Positions 24,143 to 32,643 of a DNA stretch of 64,000 nt are shown here, piece after piece. The stretch comes from Mesorhizobium sp. Root102. GTDB lineage: Bacteria > Pseudomonadota > Alphaproteobacteria > Rhizobiales > Rhizobiaceae. Every line of letters begins with the position of its first letter. The first letter of the stretch is position 1. The translations under genes were made by a program, and so were the position numbers. The notes under the pieces are model-generated. The model saw only the letters and a program-made list of their open reading frames with translations. It made no database searches and was not told where the DNA came from. The stretch lies in contig NZ_LMCP01000034.1 of assembly GCF_001425625.1 (NCBI RefSeq), positions 266,551-330,550 of the forward strand, read 5' to 3'.

Positions 24143-24985
24143 TCACTGCACGATGTCCGTCGCCGGCGGAGCGGCCGCAGGCGCCATGCCGGTTCCGCTG
24201 ATGATGTAGCCCGGGTCATCGGCGTACGCGAAGACCTTTGTAATGATGCCTGATTTCAGAGCTTCGGTGCTTTGGACCCAGTAAAAACCGTAAGGTGTCG
24301 CCAGTCCCATCATGGCGAACACATCCTGGCTGCTGACGCCCATGTCTTCGAAATAGCTGGAAAGCATCTGTTTCAACGCAGGGTCGGACCGCGTCGAAAT
24401 TGCGTTAAGGTCTCTTTTTGCTGCCTGCTCGGGCCCTCTGTAGCCGTTGATCGTTACTTGATGAAGGCCGATGCGGGCACCAGGAGCCGCAGCGCGGATC
24501 TGGCCGCCCATGAGAGCTAGCGGGCAAGCCGAGAAGCAGTAGGCGCCCCCTGAATGGACCTCGCCTTGCGACCAGCCGTTCTCAACGATTTTTTCGGGAC
24601 AGCGCGGCACCAGCATCGGGCAGCCGTTCAGCTGCGTTCTGCCCACTGCTGTTTCCAGGCCGGCGCTCCGGATCATGCGTCCAATCGCTAGCGCGGCAAC
24701 CACGTCCCCACCGGGAGACTGAAACACCACAGGCAGTTTTTTGCCCTTCAGCCGCTTCAGAAATGTCTTGAACCGTCTGGCGGTGTCGCGTGTTATGGCG
24801 CCTTCGGCTGATATCCATTGAACGCAGGTTTGCGTGCAATCGCCGTTGCGAACCAGAGCGAAATTCATCGGCCACTCGCCGGGCGCCTGCTGTTTCCCGG
24901 CGGCCGACGCTATCGCAGCCAAGGACATAAGAGATGCGGCGACGCTCAGGCAAACGGCCGATAGCAAAGCAACGCGAATTGCCAT
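24143..24985 (-). CDS. Exported ClpP/crotonase-fold protein (COG3904-like)
   Basis: The 280-aa protein has a signal peptide (first about 29 residues, ending AAIASAAG), then the fold markers VVFQSPGGDVVAALAIGRMIRSAGLETAV at about 87-115, CFSACPLALMGG around 150-161 with the putative nucleophile Ser, and RIGLHQV near 171. These are the SPGG, SAC and HQ positions seen in periplasmic ClpP-like proteins of Rhizobiales. It would act in the periplasm, perhaps as a serine protease. It is 9 bp downstream of the Ig-like gene on the same strand and is bracketed by permease relics. Confidence 0.75.
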   Translation of the reverse strand: MAIRVALLSAVCLSVAASLMSLAAIASAAGKQQAPGEWPMNFALVRNGDCTQTCVQWISAEGAITRDTARRFKTFLKRLKGKKLPVVFQSPGGDVVAALAIGRMIRSAGLETAVGRTQLNGCPMLVPRCPEKIVENGWSQGEVHSGGAYCFSACPLALMGGQIRAAAPGARIGLHQVTINGYRGPEQAAKRDLNAISTRSDPALKQMLSSYFEDMGVSSQDVFAMMGLATPYGFYWVQSTEALKSGIITKVFAYADDPGYIISGTGMAPAAAPPATDIVQ

Positions 24986-24994
24986 GATGATTGC

Positions 24995-25360
24995 TCAGTC
25001 AACCTTCATGGTCATGGTGATTGTCGACTGGCCGTGATTGACTTGGCTTTTGCCGGTGGCGACGAAGACAAAGGTGTCTGTGCCCTTGTAGCCGTTTTGC
25101 GCCTGATAGGCGATGGTCGAGCGGTTGGGGAGGGTGACCACTCCATGCTTAGGGCGGGAAACGATTTTTAGACTGAGGGTACCGCTGGCGTTCATGGGAA
25201 ATACGCATTTTTGCCCGCTGTGGACCATGGCGCTGCCATTGGTGTCCACGCCGAGCCAGAAACGCAATTGCCATGGACATTCGAGCGCATGGGCGGGCGC
25301 TGCAAGGCCCACGGCGAGAAGGCTCGCGAGGGCAAGGGCTGAAAGTCTGGTGGGAATCAT
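24995..25360 (-). CDS. Small secreted Ig-like (cadherin-like) domain protein
   Basis: The 121-aa product starts MIPTRLSALALASLLAVGLA with a signal peptide ending at about AHA. The mature part has a single beta-sandwich style domain, including PKHGVVTLPNRSTIAYQAQNGYKGTDTFVFVATGKS, the Ig-like or bacterial-cadherin-like consensus GY-x-G-x-DTF. It is the first gene of a pair with the ClpP-like protein, so the two are probably exported together and may interact. The family is unnamed. An in-frame start 99 bp earlier would ruin the signal peptide. Confidence 0.7.
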   Translation of the reverse strand: MIPTRLSALALASLLAVGLAAPAHALECPWQLRFWLGVDTNGSAMVHSGQKCVFPMNASGTLSLKIVSRPKHGVVTLPNRSTIAYQAQNGYKGTDTFVFVATGKSQVNHGQSTITMTMKVD

Positions 25361-25725
25361 GGAATAGCGCTTTCTTGCCAAACGAGATTTGATGGGAAAC
25401 TCGATGCCTCGTGGCGATTTGGTTTCCGAAGGGCGGATGCAACAGCTTTTCGAAATCACCAGTCTAAATAGGGTGCAGCATCAACGATTGTCCTCGGGCT
25501 GCGGAATTGTCTGGGTCGTCAAAAGATAGCGCCAGCTTTTTCTCGAAATTTTTCGACATACTAATCAGCCCCCGCTTCTAGATGCGGATTTCTGCATATT
25601 GGCGGTATGTCGTGCAATAGATTTATTCAGTATTTGAAATTGGGATCATGAATTGGACGCGCTTGTCGCTGTCTTGTGGGCCTTGTTTGTTATCTCCATA
25701 GGCCGCCATCTTGACCCTTCTGGTA
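25361..25725. other. 365-bp intergenic stretch, AT-richer than average
   Basis: The gap separates the Ig-like gene from the permease relic. It includes the beginnings of a frame (MEITNKAHKTATSASNS) on the minus strand at about 25700 down to 25647, just past the relic's TAA, which could be the remnant start of the next gene of the lost transporter operon. Otherwise I see nothing but AT-rich runs that would suit a promoter for the Ig-like gene. Confidence 0.5.
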
Positions 25726-26227
25726 TTACCGCTCCTCGACAATCCGCAAATAAGCCGCCGTCACGAAAAGCACGATCAGCCCGAACAGAATCCGCCTTGC
25801 GCCCTCCGGCATCTGCAGCGTCGTCAGCACGGTCAGGATCGGGACGCCGATGATGGGTGTAGCCGCCGCGGTCGCCGAAGATCGAGGTGCCGCCGATGAC
25901 GGCGACGGCCACCGAGGGCAGCACCAGCGGTTCGGCGAGTGACAGGGGAGGGGCCTTGATCAGGTCGATATAGAGCAGGCCGGTGATGCCGACGAGCACG
26001 CTGGAGGTGACGTAGAGCGTGGTGATGACTTGCCAGTATTGCACGCCGGACAGGTGCGTTGCGCGCTCATTGTCGCCGACGGCGTAGAGCAGGCGGCCGA
26101 AACCGGTGCGGGCGAGCGTGAAGACGATCAGGGCGGCCAGCGGCACGAACAGCAGCAGCGCGTTGGCAGCCGGCAGCGGAATGGCGAATTTGATGGTCCA
26201 GCGCTCGTTGACGATGCTGGGGTGCGC
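25726..26227 (-). pseudogene. Relic 2 of a sugar ABC-transporter permease gene (3' half)
   Basis: The minus strand encodes HPSIVNERWTIKFAIPLPAA, LARTGFGRLLYAVGDNERAT, then ITTLYVTSSVLVGITGLLYI and LVLPSVAVAVIGGTSIFG, which is the second half of an RbsC-type permease. About 5 bp are missing near 25857 (GATGATGG runs straight into GTGTAGCC, where relic 1 keeps TGCCG between), breaking the frame before the end. In the other frame the true C-terminus LRIVEER can still be read to a TAA at 25726-25728. The 5' end is lost: the relic begins right at the stop of the dehydrogenase gene at 26228. Confidence 0.85.
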
Positions 26228-27010
26228 TCACCGGTTCGCCCCGATCACCCACTGTTCCTGGTCGACCAGCGTTCCGGTCATTGGTCCGGCCGCATCGGAA
26301 AGCAGGAAGACGGCGAGGTTTGCGATATCGCTCGTCGAGAACAGGCGGCCGAAAGGCTGCAAGGCGTTGGCGGCATCGAGCCAGCCCGGACCGTTGCCCA
26401 GCGTGTCGGCCTGCATGACGCGTTCGGCCGGCGTGTCGGTCCAGCCGACATTGATGCCGTTGACGCGGATGCGGTCGAAGCGGTGGGCGTTGGCCGCGTT
26501 CTTGGTCAGCGTCGCCAGCGCGCCCTTGCTGGCTGAGTAGACGGCGAGTTCCGGCGAGCCGCAATGCGCGTTGATCGACAGGATGTTGACGATGGCGCCA
26601 CCCTGGCCGCGCTTCTTCATGTCGGCGATAGCCGCCTGCATCAGGAAGAACGGTGCGCGCGCGTTGACGGCGAACAGCGAGGCCCAGCCGTCGAGATCGG
26701 CATCGAGGAAGGACGCGCGGTCGGTCAGGCCGGCGGCGTTGACCAGCGCATCGATGCGGCCGAAGCGGTCGATGCAGGCTTGCGCCAGCAAAGCGGGAGT
26801 TGCCGGGTCGGCGAGGTCGGCGGCGACGAAGAGCGTTGGTGTGCCAAGCTGCGAAAGCTCTTCCGCCACAGCGTCGCCGCGCGTTTTCTCGCGCCCGGTG
26901 ACCAGCAGGCCGCCGGCGCCGGAACGCGCCAGCGTCTCGGCGATGGCGCGCCCGATGCCTTGCGTCGAGCCGGTGACCAGCACCACCTTGCCGTTGAGTT
27001 GAAGCTCCAT
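26228..27010 (-). CDS. Short-chain dehydrogenase/reductase
   Basis: The 260-aa protein begins MELQLNGKVVLVTGSTQGIG after a GGGAGGAGGA site. It has the Rossmann motif TGSTQGIG, NAAG near residue 90 and the catalytic YSASK near residue 158 (SPELAVYSASKGALA). It is a classical NAD(P)-dependent sugar or polyol dehydrogenase. It is divergent from the AraC gene at 27400 and sits directly before the decayed permease, so it may be the survivor of a second transporter operon controlled by that AraC protein. Confidence 0.9.
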   Translation of the reverse strand: MELQLNGKVVLVTGSTQGIGRAIAETLARSGAGGLLVTGREKTRGDAVAEELSQLGTPTLFVAADLADPATPALLAQACIDRFGRIDALVNAAGLTDRASFLDADLDGWASLFAVNARAPFFLMQAAIADMKKRGQGGAIVNILSINAHCGSPELAVYSASKGALATLTKNAANAHRFDRIRVNGINVGWTDTPAERVMQADTLGNGPGWLDAANALQPFGRLFSTSDIANLAVFLLSDAAGPMTGTLVDQEQWVIGANR

Positions 27011-27399
27011 TCCTCCTCCCGGAACAAATTTTCTATTTCCTGAGATATGGAACGCCGAATTCCCGATAGTCAATCGTGCCAGCTCTTGCTCATTCCCGCG
27101 GCGGGCGGGGCGTGGACGGCTGCGCGGCTCGGGTGAGAGGCGATGGGCAGGGGCGGTTGGCGTCCGCCCCGAACCGTGGCCGGCGCGTCAGCAAGACTGA
27201 CCTGTCCTGCCCGAATATCGCCTCTGAGCATCCCTTCCCGGTTAAAAAAGTATCATCCGTTGCCTTGAATCGTGGTGGCGCCTGTTGTCATGAGCCGATA
27301 CCGTGGCTCTTGAAATGCAGAGCCGAAACCAATTCGGCCGGTTTAGGGAATGTGGGCCGAACGCGGCAACGATCCGTGCCGGCCCGGGAGGAAACGGAC
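27011..27399. other. 389-bp divergent promoter region (dehydrogenase / AraC)
   Basis: This gap holds promoters for both directions. Two small inverted repeats stand out: GGCTCT/AGAGCC at 27305-27324 with an 8-bp spacer, and AAACC/GGTTT at 27326-27344. Either could be a binding site for the AraC protein. A GGGAGGAAA ribosome site (27387-27395) serves the AraC gene. No gene is evident. Confidence 0.5.
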
Positions 27400-28284
27400 A
27401 TGGAACCGGACCTGGAAGTTGTCCAGATACGACGCGGTGAGTCCTTCAAGGCGTGGTCGCATGGCTACCCCTTCCACACGGTGCGCTGGCACTTCCATCC
27501 CGAATATGAACTGCATCAGGTGATCTTCACCAATGGCCGCTATTTCGTCGGCGATTTCATCGGCGAATTCGAGCCGGGCAATCTGGTGCTGACTGGTCCC
27601 AACCTGCCGCACAATTGGGTCAGCGACATCCCCAGGGACAGCTCGATCCCGCTGCGCGGCCGGATCATCCAGTTCTCCGAAAGTTTCATCGGCGATGCCA
27701 TGCATGTGCTGCCGGAGCTGGCGGGGCTCGCGCATCTGCTCGAGGCGTCGCGTCGCGGCGTGCTGTTTTCCAACCGCACCAGCAAGGCGCTGGCGCCATT
27801 GATGGAAGAGATGATGCAGGCGCAGGGCGTGCGCCGCATCGAGCTGTTCATGATGATCGCGGGCTTGCTCAGCCGCGCCCAGGAATTCCAGCTCTTGGCC
27901 AGCGCCAGCTACCGGCCCGATCCCTCCGGCTACATGACCGCCGGCATGAACAAGGCGCTCGCCTATATCAGGGAGAACCTGACGCAGCTGTTCGACGAGG
28001 CCGACCTCGCGGCTATCGCCGGCCAGTCGACCGGTGCCTTCTCGCGCTCGTTTCGCCGCCACACCGGCATGTCGCTGGTGCAGTATGTCAAGCGGCTGCG
28101 CATCAACCTCGCCTGCCAGATCCTGATGAGCGACGAGCAAGCCTCGATCACCGACATCTGCTACGAGGTCGGCTTCAACAATCTGTCCAATTTCAACCGG
28201 CAGTTCCTGGCGGAGAAGGGCATGCCGCCCTCGCGTTTCAGGCGGCTGCTGGCCGACAACATCAACGCGGGCAAAGCCGCTTAA
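27400..28284 (+). CDS. AraC family transcriptional regulator (sugar/polyol operon)
   Basis: The 294-aa protein starts MEPDLEVVQIRRGESFKAWS. Its N-terminal cupin-type arm contains HTVRWHFHPEYELHQVIFTNGRYFVGDFIGEFEPGNLVLTGPNLPHNW, and the C-terminal pair of helix-turn-helices lies at about 190-285 (FDEADLAAIAGQSTGAFSRSFRRHTGMSLVQYVKRLRINLACQIL). It precedes the transporter genes in the same direction and is divergent from a dehydrogenase gene. It likely activates both when the pentitol or sugar is present. Confidence 0.93.
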   Translation: MEPDLEVVQIRRGESFKAWSHGYPFHTVRWHFHPEYELHQVIFTNGRYFVGDFIGEFEPGNLVLTGPNLPHNWVSDIPRDSSIPLRGRIIQFSESFIGDAMHVLPELAGLAHLLEASRRGVLFSNRTSKALAPLMEEMMQAQGVRRIELFMMIAGLLSRAQEFQLLASASYRPDPSGYMTAGMNKALAYIRENLTQLFDEADLAAIAGQSTGAFSRSFRRHTGMSLVQYVKRLRINLACQILMSDEQASITDICYEVGFNNLSNFNRQFLAEKGMPPSRFRRLLADNINAGKAA

Positions 28285-28339
28285 CGGAGGAGCCAGGGAG
28301 GAACCAAGGGAGGAACAACACTTTTTCGCATGACAACGT

Positions 28340-28404
28340 GGACCGCATGGAGCGGTCCGCGATGGAGAGCGCTTGTCTTGAAAAATCCTCCGTCAGCGGA
28401 GGAT
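28340..28404 (+). promoter_or_regulatory. Hairpins between AraC and binding-protein genes
   Basis: Two perfect stems are visible in the 251-bp leader: GGACCGC/GCGGTCC (28340-28358, 5-base loop) and ATCCTCCG/CGGAGGAT (28385-28404, 4-base loop). They precede the binding-protein gene by 130-190 bp. They may end the regulator transcript, stabilise the message or serve as an operator. Confidence 0.5.
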
Positions 28405-28535
28405 GTGGGCGCGGACTCGAAAGGTCGGCGCCGAGCCCTAGTTCCCAATTGCAGTTGGGGGCGAGGGCGGACGCGTGTCTCCACACCAACGTCAACGACC
28501 TTCTTACAACCATATCCAGAAACGGAGAAGACCGA

Positions 28536-29606
28536 ATGACCAAACTTTCATTGAAATCCGCCGGCATGGCAGCCCTTGCGCTGTCGCTGCTGGCCGGCAC
28601 CGCCGCGATCGCCAGGGCCGCTGAGGTCACCGATGCCACCGTCGCCTTCCTGATGCCCGACCAGGCCTCGACCCGTTACGAACAGCATGACTATCCCGGC
28701 TTTGCCGCCGAGATGAAGAAGCTGTGCCCAGGCTGCAAGGTGCTCTACCAGAACGCCGACGCCGACGCTTCGCGCCAGCAGCAGCAGTTCAACTCGGTGA
28801 TCTCGCAGGGCGCCAAGGCGATCGTGCTCGACCCCGTCGACTCAACCGCCGCCGCCTCGCTGGTCAAGCTCGCGCAGAGCCAGGGCATCAAGGTCATCGC
28901 CTATGACCGGCCGATCCCGACAGCACCGGCCGACTTCTATGTCTCGTTCAACAATGAAGGCATCGGCAAGGCCATCGCCGACTCGCTGGTCGAGCACCTG
29001 AAGGCGCTAAAGGTCGATCCGGCCACCGGCGGCGTGCTGCAGATCAACGGCTCGCCGACGGACGCGGCGGCCGGCCTGATCAAGAAGGGCATCCATGCAG
29101 GCCTCGACAACAGCGGCTACCAAATCCTGGCCGAATACGACACGCCGGAATGGGCGCCGCCGAAGGCGCAGCAATGGGCCGGCGGCCAGATCACCCGCTT
29201 CGGACCAAAAATCCTCGGCGTCGTTGCCGCCAATGACGGCACCGGTGGCGGCGCCATCGCCGCGTTCAAGGCTGCCGGCGTCGATCCAGTGCCGCCGGTG
29301 ACCGGCAATGACGCGACGATCGCAGCACTTCAGCTGATCATCGCCGGCGACCAGTACAACACCATCTCCAAGCCGAGCGAGATCGTGGCGGCAGCCGCTG
29401 CCAACATCGCCATCAAGCTGCTTTCGGGCGAAACGCCTAAGGCCGAGATGACGCTGTACGACACGCCCTCGCAGCTGTTCACGCCAGCGGTGGTGACGCA
29501 GGAAAACCTGAAGGCCGAGATCATCGACAAGAAGATCAACACCGCGGCCGAACTCTGCGTCGATCGTTACGCGGAAGGCTGCAAGAAGCTGGGCATCGGG
29601 AACTGA
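28536..29606 (+). CDS. Sugar ABC transporter substrate-binding protein (periplasmic)
   Basis: The 356-aa protein has a Sec signal peptide (MTKLSLKSAGMAALALSLLA, cleaved near IARAAEV). The mature protein is a periplasmic-binding type I protein resembling xylose and ribose binders: VAFLMPDQASTRYEQHDYPG, QQQQFNSVISQGAKAIVLDPVDSTAAASLVKLAQ and VIAYDRPIPTAPADFYVSFNNEG. Four cysteines (CPGC, and two near the C-terminus) may form disulfides. A GGAGAAG site precedes the ATG. The next genes supply ATPase and permease, so the uptake system is complete. Confidence 0.92.
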   Translation: MTKLSLKSAGMAALALSLLAGTAAIARAAEVTDATVAFLMPDQASTRYEQHDYPGFAAEMKKLCPGCKVLYQNADADASRQQQQFNSVISQGAKAIVLDPVDSTAAASLVKLAQSQGIKVIAYDRPIPTAPADFYVSFNNEGIGKAIADSLVEHLKALKVDPATGGVLQINGSPTDAAAGLIKKGIHAGLDNSGYQILAEYDTPEWAPPKAQQWAGGQITRFGPKILGVVAANDGTGGGAIAAFKAAGVDPVPPVTGNDATIAALQLIIAGDQYNTISKPSEIVAAAAANIAIKLLSGETPKAEMTLYDTPSQLFTPAVVTQENLKAEIIDKKINTAAELCVDRYAEGCKKLGIGN

Positions 29607-29697
29607 CCGCGACCCTTGCCCGCTCCGCTGCCTGGCCGCCCGCGGCCAGGCAGCGCTCATCCGATATTTTTGAACCGGTTTTGAAAGGCTTCCTGGC

Positions 29698-30537
29698 ATG
29701 ATCGATACCCCGGACGGACCGGTTCCGGCAGGCGAGCTGGTGCTCAGCCTGCGCGGTGTTTCCAAGAATTTCGGCGCCGTTTCGGCACTCACCGACATCG
29801 ATCTCGATGTCCATGCCGGTGAGGTGGTGGCGCTGGTCGGCGACAATGGCGCCGGCAAGTCGACGCTGGTCAAGATCCTGGCCGGCGTGCATCAGCCGAG
29901 TTCAGGCAACATCAGCTTTCGTGGCGAGCCGGTGACGCTTGCCGACCCGAGTGCGGCGCTGACGCTCGGCATCGCCACCGTGTTCCAGGACCTGGCGCTA
30001 TGCGAGAACCTCGACATCGTCGCCAACATCTTCCTTGGCCGCGAGCTCAGCCCGCTGCGGCTGGACGAGGTAGCGATGGAAGTGCGGGCCTGGACGCTGC
30101 TCAACGAGCTGTCGGCGCGCATCCCCAGTGTGCGCGAAGTCGTCGCGTCGCTGTCGGGCGGCCAGCGCCAGACGGTGGCGATCGCCCGCTCGCTGCTGCT
30201 CGAACCCAAGCTCATCCTGCTCGACGAACCGACGGCTGCGCTCGGCGTCGCGCAGACGGCGGAAGTGCTCAATTTGATCGAGCGTGTGCGCGACCGTGGC
30301 CTCGGCGTCGTCATCATCAGCCACAACATGGAGGACGTGCGCGCGGTAGCTGACCGCATCGTCGTGCTGCGGCTTGGCCGCAACAACGGCATCTTCTCGC
30401 CCGATGCCTCGAATCAGGAACTGGTCAGCGCCATCACCGGCGCCTCGAACAATTCAGTGTCTCGGCGCGCCGAGCGCCGGCAGGCGCGACAGGATCAAAC
30501 CGTCCTGCAAGATCAAAAAGGGGAGTCACGCCCATGA
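29698..30537 (+). CDS. Sugar ABC transporter ATP-binding protein (single ATPase domain)
   Basis: The 279-aa protein has one ATPase domain: Walker A GDNGAGKS (48-55), signature LSGGQRQ (152-158) and Walker B LILLDEP (172-178). Most CUT2-type ATPases carry two fused domains; this one is the half-size type that works as a homodimer. The C-terminal tail is charged (RRAERRQARQDQ). The stop overlaps the permease start (ATGA at 30534-30537), so translation is coupled. Confidence 0.93.
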   Translation: MIDTPDGPVPAGELVLSLRGVSKNFGAVSALTDIDLDVHAGEVVALVGDNGAGKSTLVKILAGVHQPSSGNISFRGEPVTLADPSAALTLGIATVFQDLALCENLDIVANIFLGRELSPLRLDEVAMEVRAWTLLNELSARIPSVREVVASLSGGQRQTVAIARSLLLEPKLILLDEPTAALGVAQTAEVLNLIERVRDRGLGVVIISHNMEDVRAVADRIVVLRLGRNNGIFSPDASNQELVSAITGASNNSVSRRAERRQARQDQTVLQDQKGESRP

Positions 30538-31793
30538 GCCGCGACGTGCAACAGGCGGCCCCCGTGCCGCCGCAGCTCGACCGCGCCGATGTGCGCGTCA
30601 AGCACGAGGCGGGGATCGGCGGCGCCATCCGCAGGTTCTTCGACCGGGTCCGCTCGGGCGATCTCGGCTCGCTGCCGGTGATTGTCGGGCTGGTCATCAT
30701 CTGGACGGTGTTCGCCAGCATCAACCCGATCTTCCTGTCGAGCAGCAATCTGGTCAATCTGCTGTTCGATTGCTCCACCGTCGGCGTCATCGCGCTCGGC
30801 ATCGTCTGCGTTTTGATGGTCGGCGAAATCGACCTGTCGGTCGGCTCGATCAGCGGCTTTGCCTCGGCGATGGTGGGCACGCTGTGGGTCAACCAAGGCT
30901 GGCCGGTGGCGCTCGCCATTCTTGCCGCCGTCGCCGTCGGCGGCTTCATCGGCGCACTCTACGCGTTGCTGTTCAACCGGCTCGGCATGCCGAGCTTCGT
31001 CTCGACGCTGGCCGGCCTGCTGGCGGTGCTTGGCCTGCAGCTCTACATCCTCGGCTCGACCGGCTCAATCAACCTGCCTTACGGCTCGAACCTGGTGAAT
31101 TTCGGCCAGCTGCTGATGATGCCGAAGTTCGTGTCGTTCGGGCTGGCGGCCGTGCCCGGCATCGTCATGCTGGTCACCGGCCTGCGCACAGTCGCGCGCC
31201 GCCGCGCCGCCAACCTGTCGGCGCCCTCGACCGGCGGTCTCATCACGCGAGCGGCCGTCATCACGGTCATTCTCGAACTCATCGTCTTCTATCTCAACCA
31301 GGCGCGCGGCATTCCGTGGATGTTCGGCCTGTTCGTCGGCCTGGTCATATCAATGCACTACGCGCTGACACGGACCAAATGGGGCCGCTCGATGTCGGCG
31401 GTCGGCGGCAACCGCGAGGCGGCACGGCGCGCCGGCATCAATGTGCGGCTGATCTATTCCAGCGCCTTCGTGCTGTGCTCGATGCTGGCCGCTTTCGGCG
31501 GTGTGCTGTCGGCGGCCCGCCTGGCCTCGGCCAGCCAGCAGGCCGGCACCGGCGACGTCAACCTCAACGCCATCGCGGCGGCCGTCATCGGCGGCACCAG
31601 CCTGTTCGGCGGCCGCGGCAGCGCCTATTCGGCGCTGCTCGGCATCATCGTCATCCAGTCGATCGCCAGCGGCCTGACGCTGCTCGATCTGTCCTCGTCG
31701 CTTCGGTACATGATCACCGGCGCCGTGCTTGCCATCGCGGTCATCGTCGACTCGCTGGCACGCCGCTCGCGTGTCTCGCATGGCCGGGCCTGA
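30534..31793 (+). CDS. Sugar ABC transporter permease
   Basis: The 419-aa membrane protein has about ten hydrophobic segments. The CUT2 permease block is clear: GVIALGIVCVLMVGEIDLSVGSISGFASAM near 82-111 and LNAIAAAVIGGTSLFGGRGSAYSALLGIIVIQSIASGL near 343-380. It is longer than RbsC and closer to XylH, with an insert (VARRRAANLSAPSTGGL) between helices. It forms the inner-membrane channel with the ATPase of the same operon. Unlike the relics at 23966 and 25726 it is intact. Confidence 0.93.
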   Translation: MSRDVQQAAPVPPQLDRADVRVKHEAGIGGAIRRFFDRVRSGDLGSLPVIVGLVIIWTVFASINPIFLSSSNLVNLLFDCSTVGVIALGIVCVLMVGEIDLSVGSISGFASAMVGTLWVNQGWPVALAILAAVAVGGFIGALYALLFNRLGMPSFVSTLAGLLAVLGLQLYILGSTGSINLPYGSNLVNFGQLLMMPKFVSFGLAAVPGIVMLVTGLRTVARRRAANLSAPSTGGLITRAAVITVILELIVFYLNQARGIPWMFGLFVGLVISMHYALTRTKWGRSMSAVGGNREAARRAGINVRLIYSSAFVLCSMLAAFGGVLSAARLASASQQAGTGDVNLNAIAAAVIGGTSLFGGRGSAYSALLGIIVIQSIASGLTLLDLSSSLRYMITGAVLAIAVIVDSLARRSRVSHGRA

Positions 31794-31815
31794 ACCTATC
31801 AACAGGAAGCAAGAC

Positions 31816-32544
31816 ATGAGCGAAGAACTGTCCGGAAAAGTTGCCGCCGTCACCGGCGCGGCATCAGGCATCGGCCTCGAATGCGCCAGATTCATGCTGG
31901 CGGCCGGCGCCACCGTGGTGCTGGTCGACCGCGCCGAGGCGACGCTGAACAGCCTGTGCGCCGAACTCGGCCCCAAGGCGATCCCGCTGGTGATCGACCT
32001 GATGCAGCCGACAAGCGTCGCCAGCATGATGCCGCAGATTCTGGAGAAGGCCGGCCAGCTCGATATCTTCCATGCCAATGCCGGCGCCTATGTCGGCGGC
32101 GAGGTGGCGACCGGCGATCCCGACGCCTGGGACCGGATGCTCAATCTCAACATCAATGCCTGCTTCCGCTCGATCCAGGCGGTGCTGCCGCACATGATCG
32201 AACGCAAGACCGGCGACATCATCGTCACCAGTTCGATCGCCGGACTGGTTCCGGTGGTCTGGGAGCCGATCTACACGGCCTCCAAGCACGCCGTGCAGGC
32301 CTTCGTCCACACGGTGCGCCGGCAGGTTGCCAAGCACGGCCTGCGCGTCGGTGCGGTGGCGCCCGGCCCGGTGGTGACGGCGCTGGTCAGCGATTGGCCG
32401 AAGGCCAAGCTCGAGGAAGAACTCGCCGCCGGCGGCCTGATGCAGCCGCGCGAAGTGGCCGAGGCGGTCATGTTCATGCTGACCCGGCCGCGCAACGTGA
32501 CGATCCGGGATCTGGTGATTTTGCCGCAGAGCAATGATCTCTGA
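31816..32544 (+). CDS. Short-chain dehydrogenase, probable polyol (ribitol-type) dehydrogenase
   Basis: The 242-aa protein starts MSEELSGKVAAVTGAASGIG. It keeps TGAASGIG (13-20), HANAG near residue 92 and the catalytic YTASK near residue 153 with the upstream Ser (TSSIAG). It follows the permease by 22 bp and precedes an FGGY kinase, which is the usual logic of a pentitol route: oxidation to a pentulose, then phosphorylation. Ribitol to D-ribulose is my best guess from gene order, not from residues. Confidence 0.8.
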   Translation: MSEELSGKVAAVTGAASGIGLECARFMLAAGATVVLVDRAEATLNSLCAELGPKAIPLVIDLMQPTSVASMMPQILEKAGQLDIFHANAGAYVGGEVATGDPDAWDRMLNLNINACFRSIQAVLPHMIERKTGDIIVTSSIAGLVPVVWEPIYTASKHAVQAFVHTVRRQVAKHGLRVGAVAPGPVVTALVSDWPKAKLEEELAAGGLMQPREVAEAVMFMLTRPRNVTIRDLVILPQSNDL

Positions 32545-32546
32545 GC

Positions 32547-32630
32547 GAATAGGGAATAGGGAGTGGCGAATAGGGAAGAATCCAACGACTTACCTATTCG
32601 CTATTCCCTACTGCCTATTCCCTAAATCGA
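32547..32630. repeat. Imperfect inverted repeat between dehydrogenase and kinase genes
   Basis: GAATAGGGAATAGGGAGTGG and further, then after about 15 bp a nearly reverse-complementary CCTATTCGCTATTCCCTACT. The arms of about 28 bases would form a long hairpin in the operon message. The AATAGGGA unit looks like a dispersed repeat. It may lower expression of the downstream kinase or protect the upstream transcript. Confidence 0.7.
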
Positions 32631-32643
32631 AGGTTTCCCCCCA

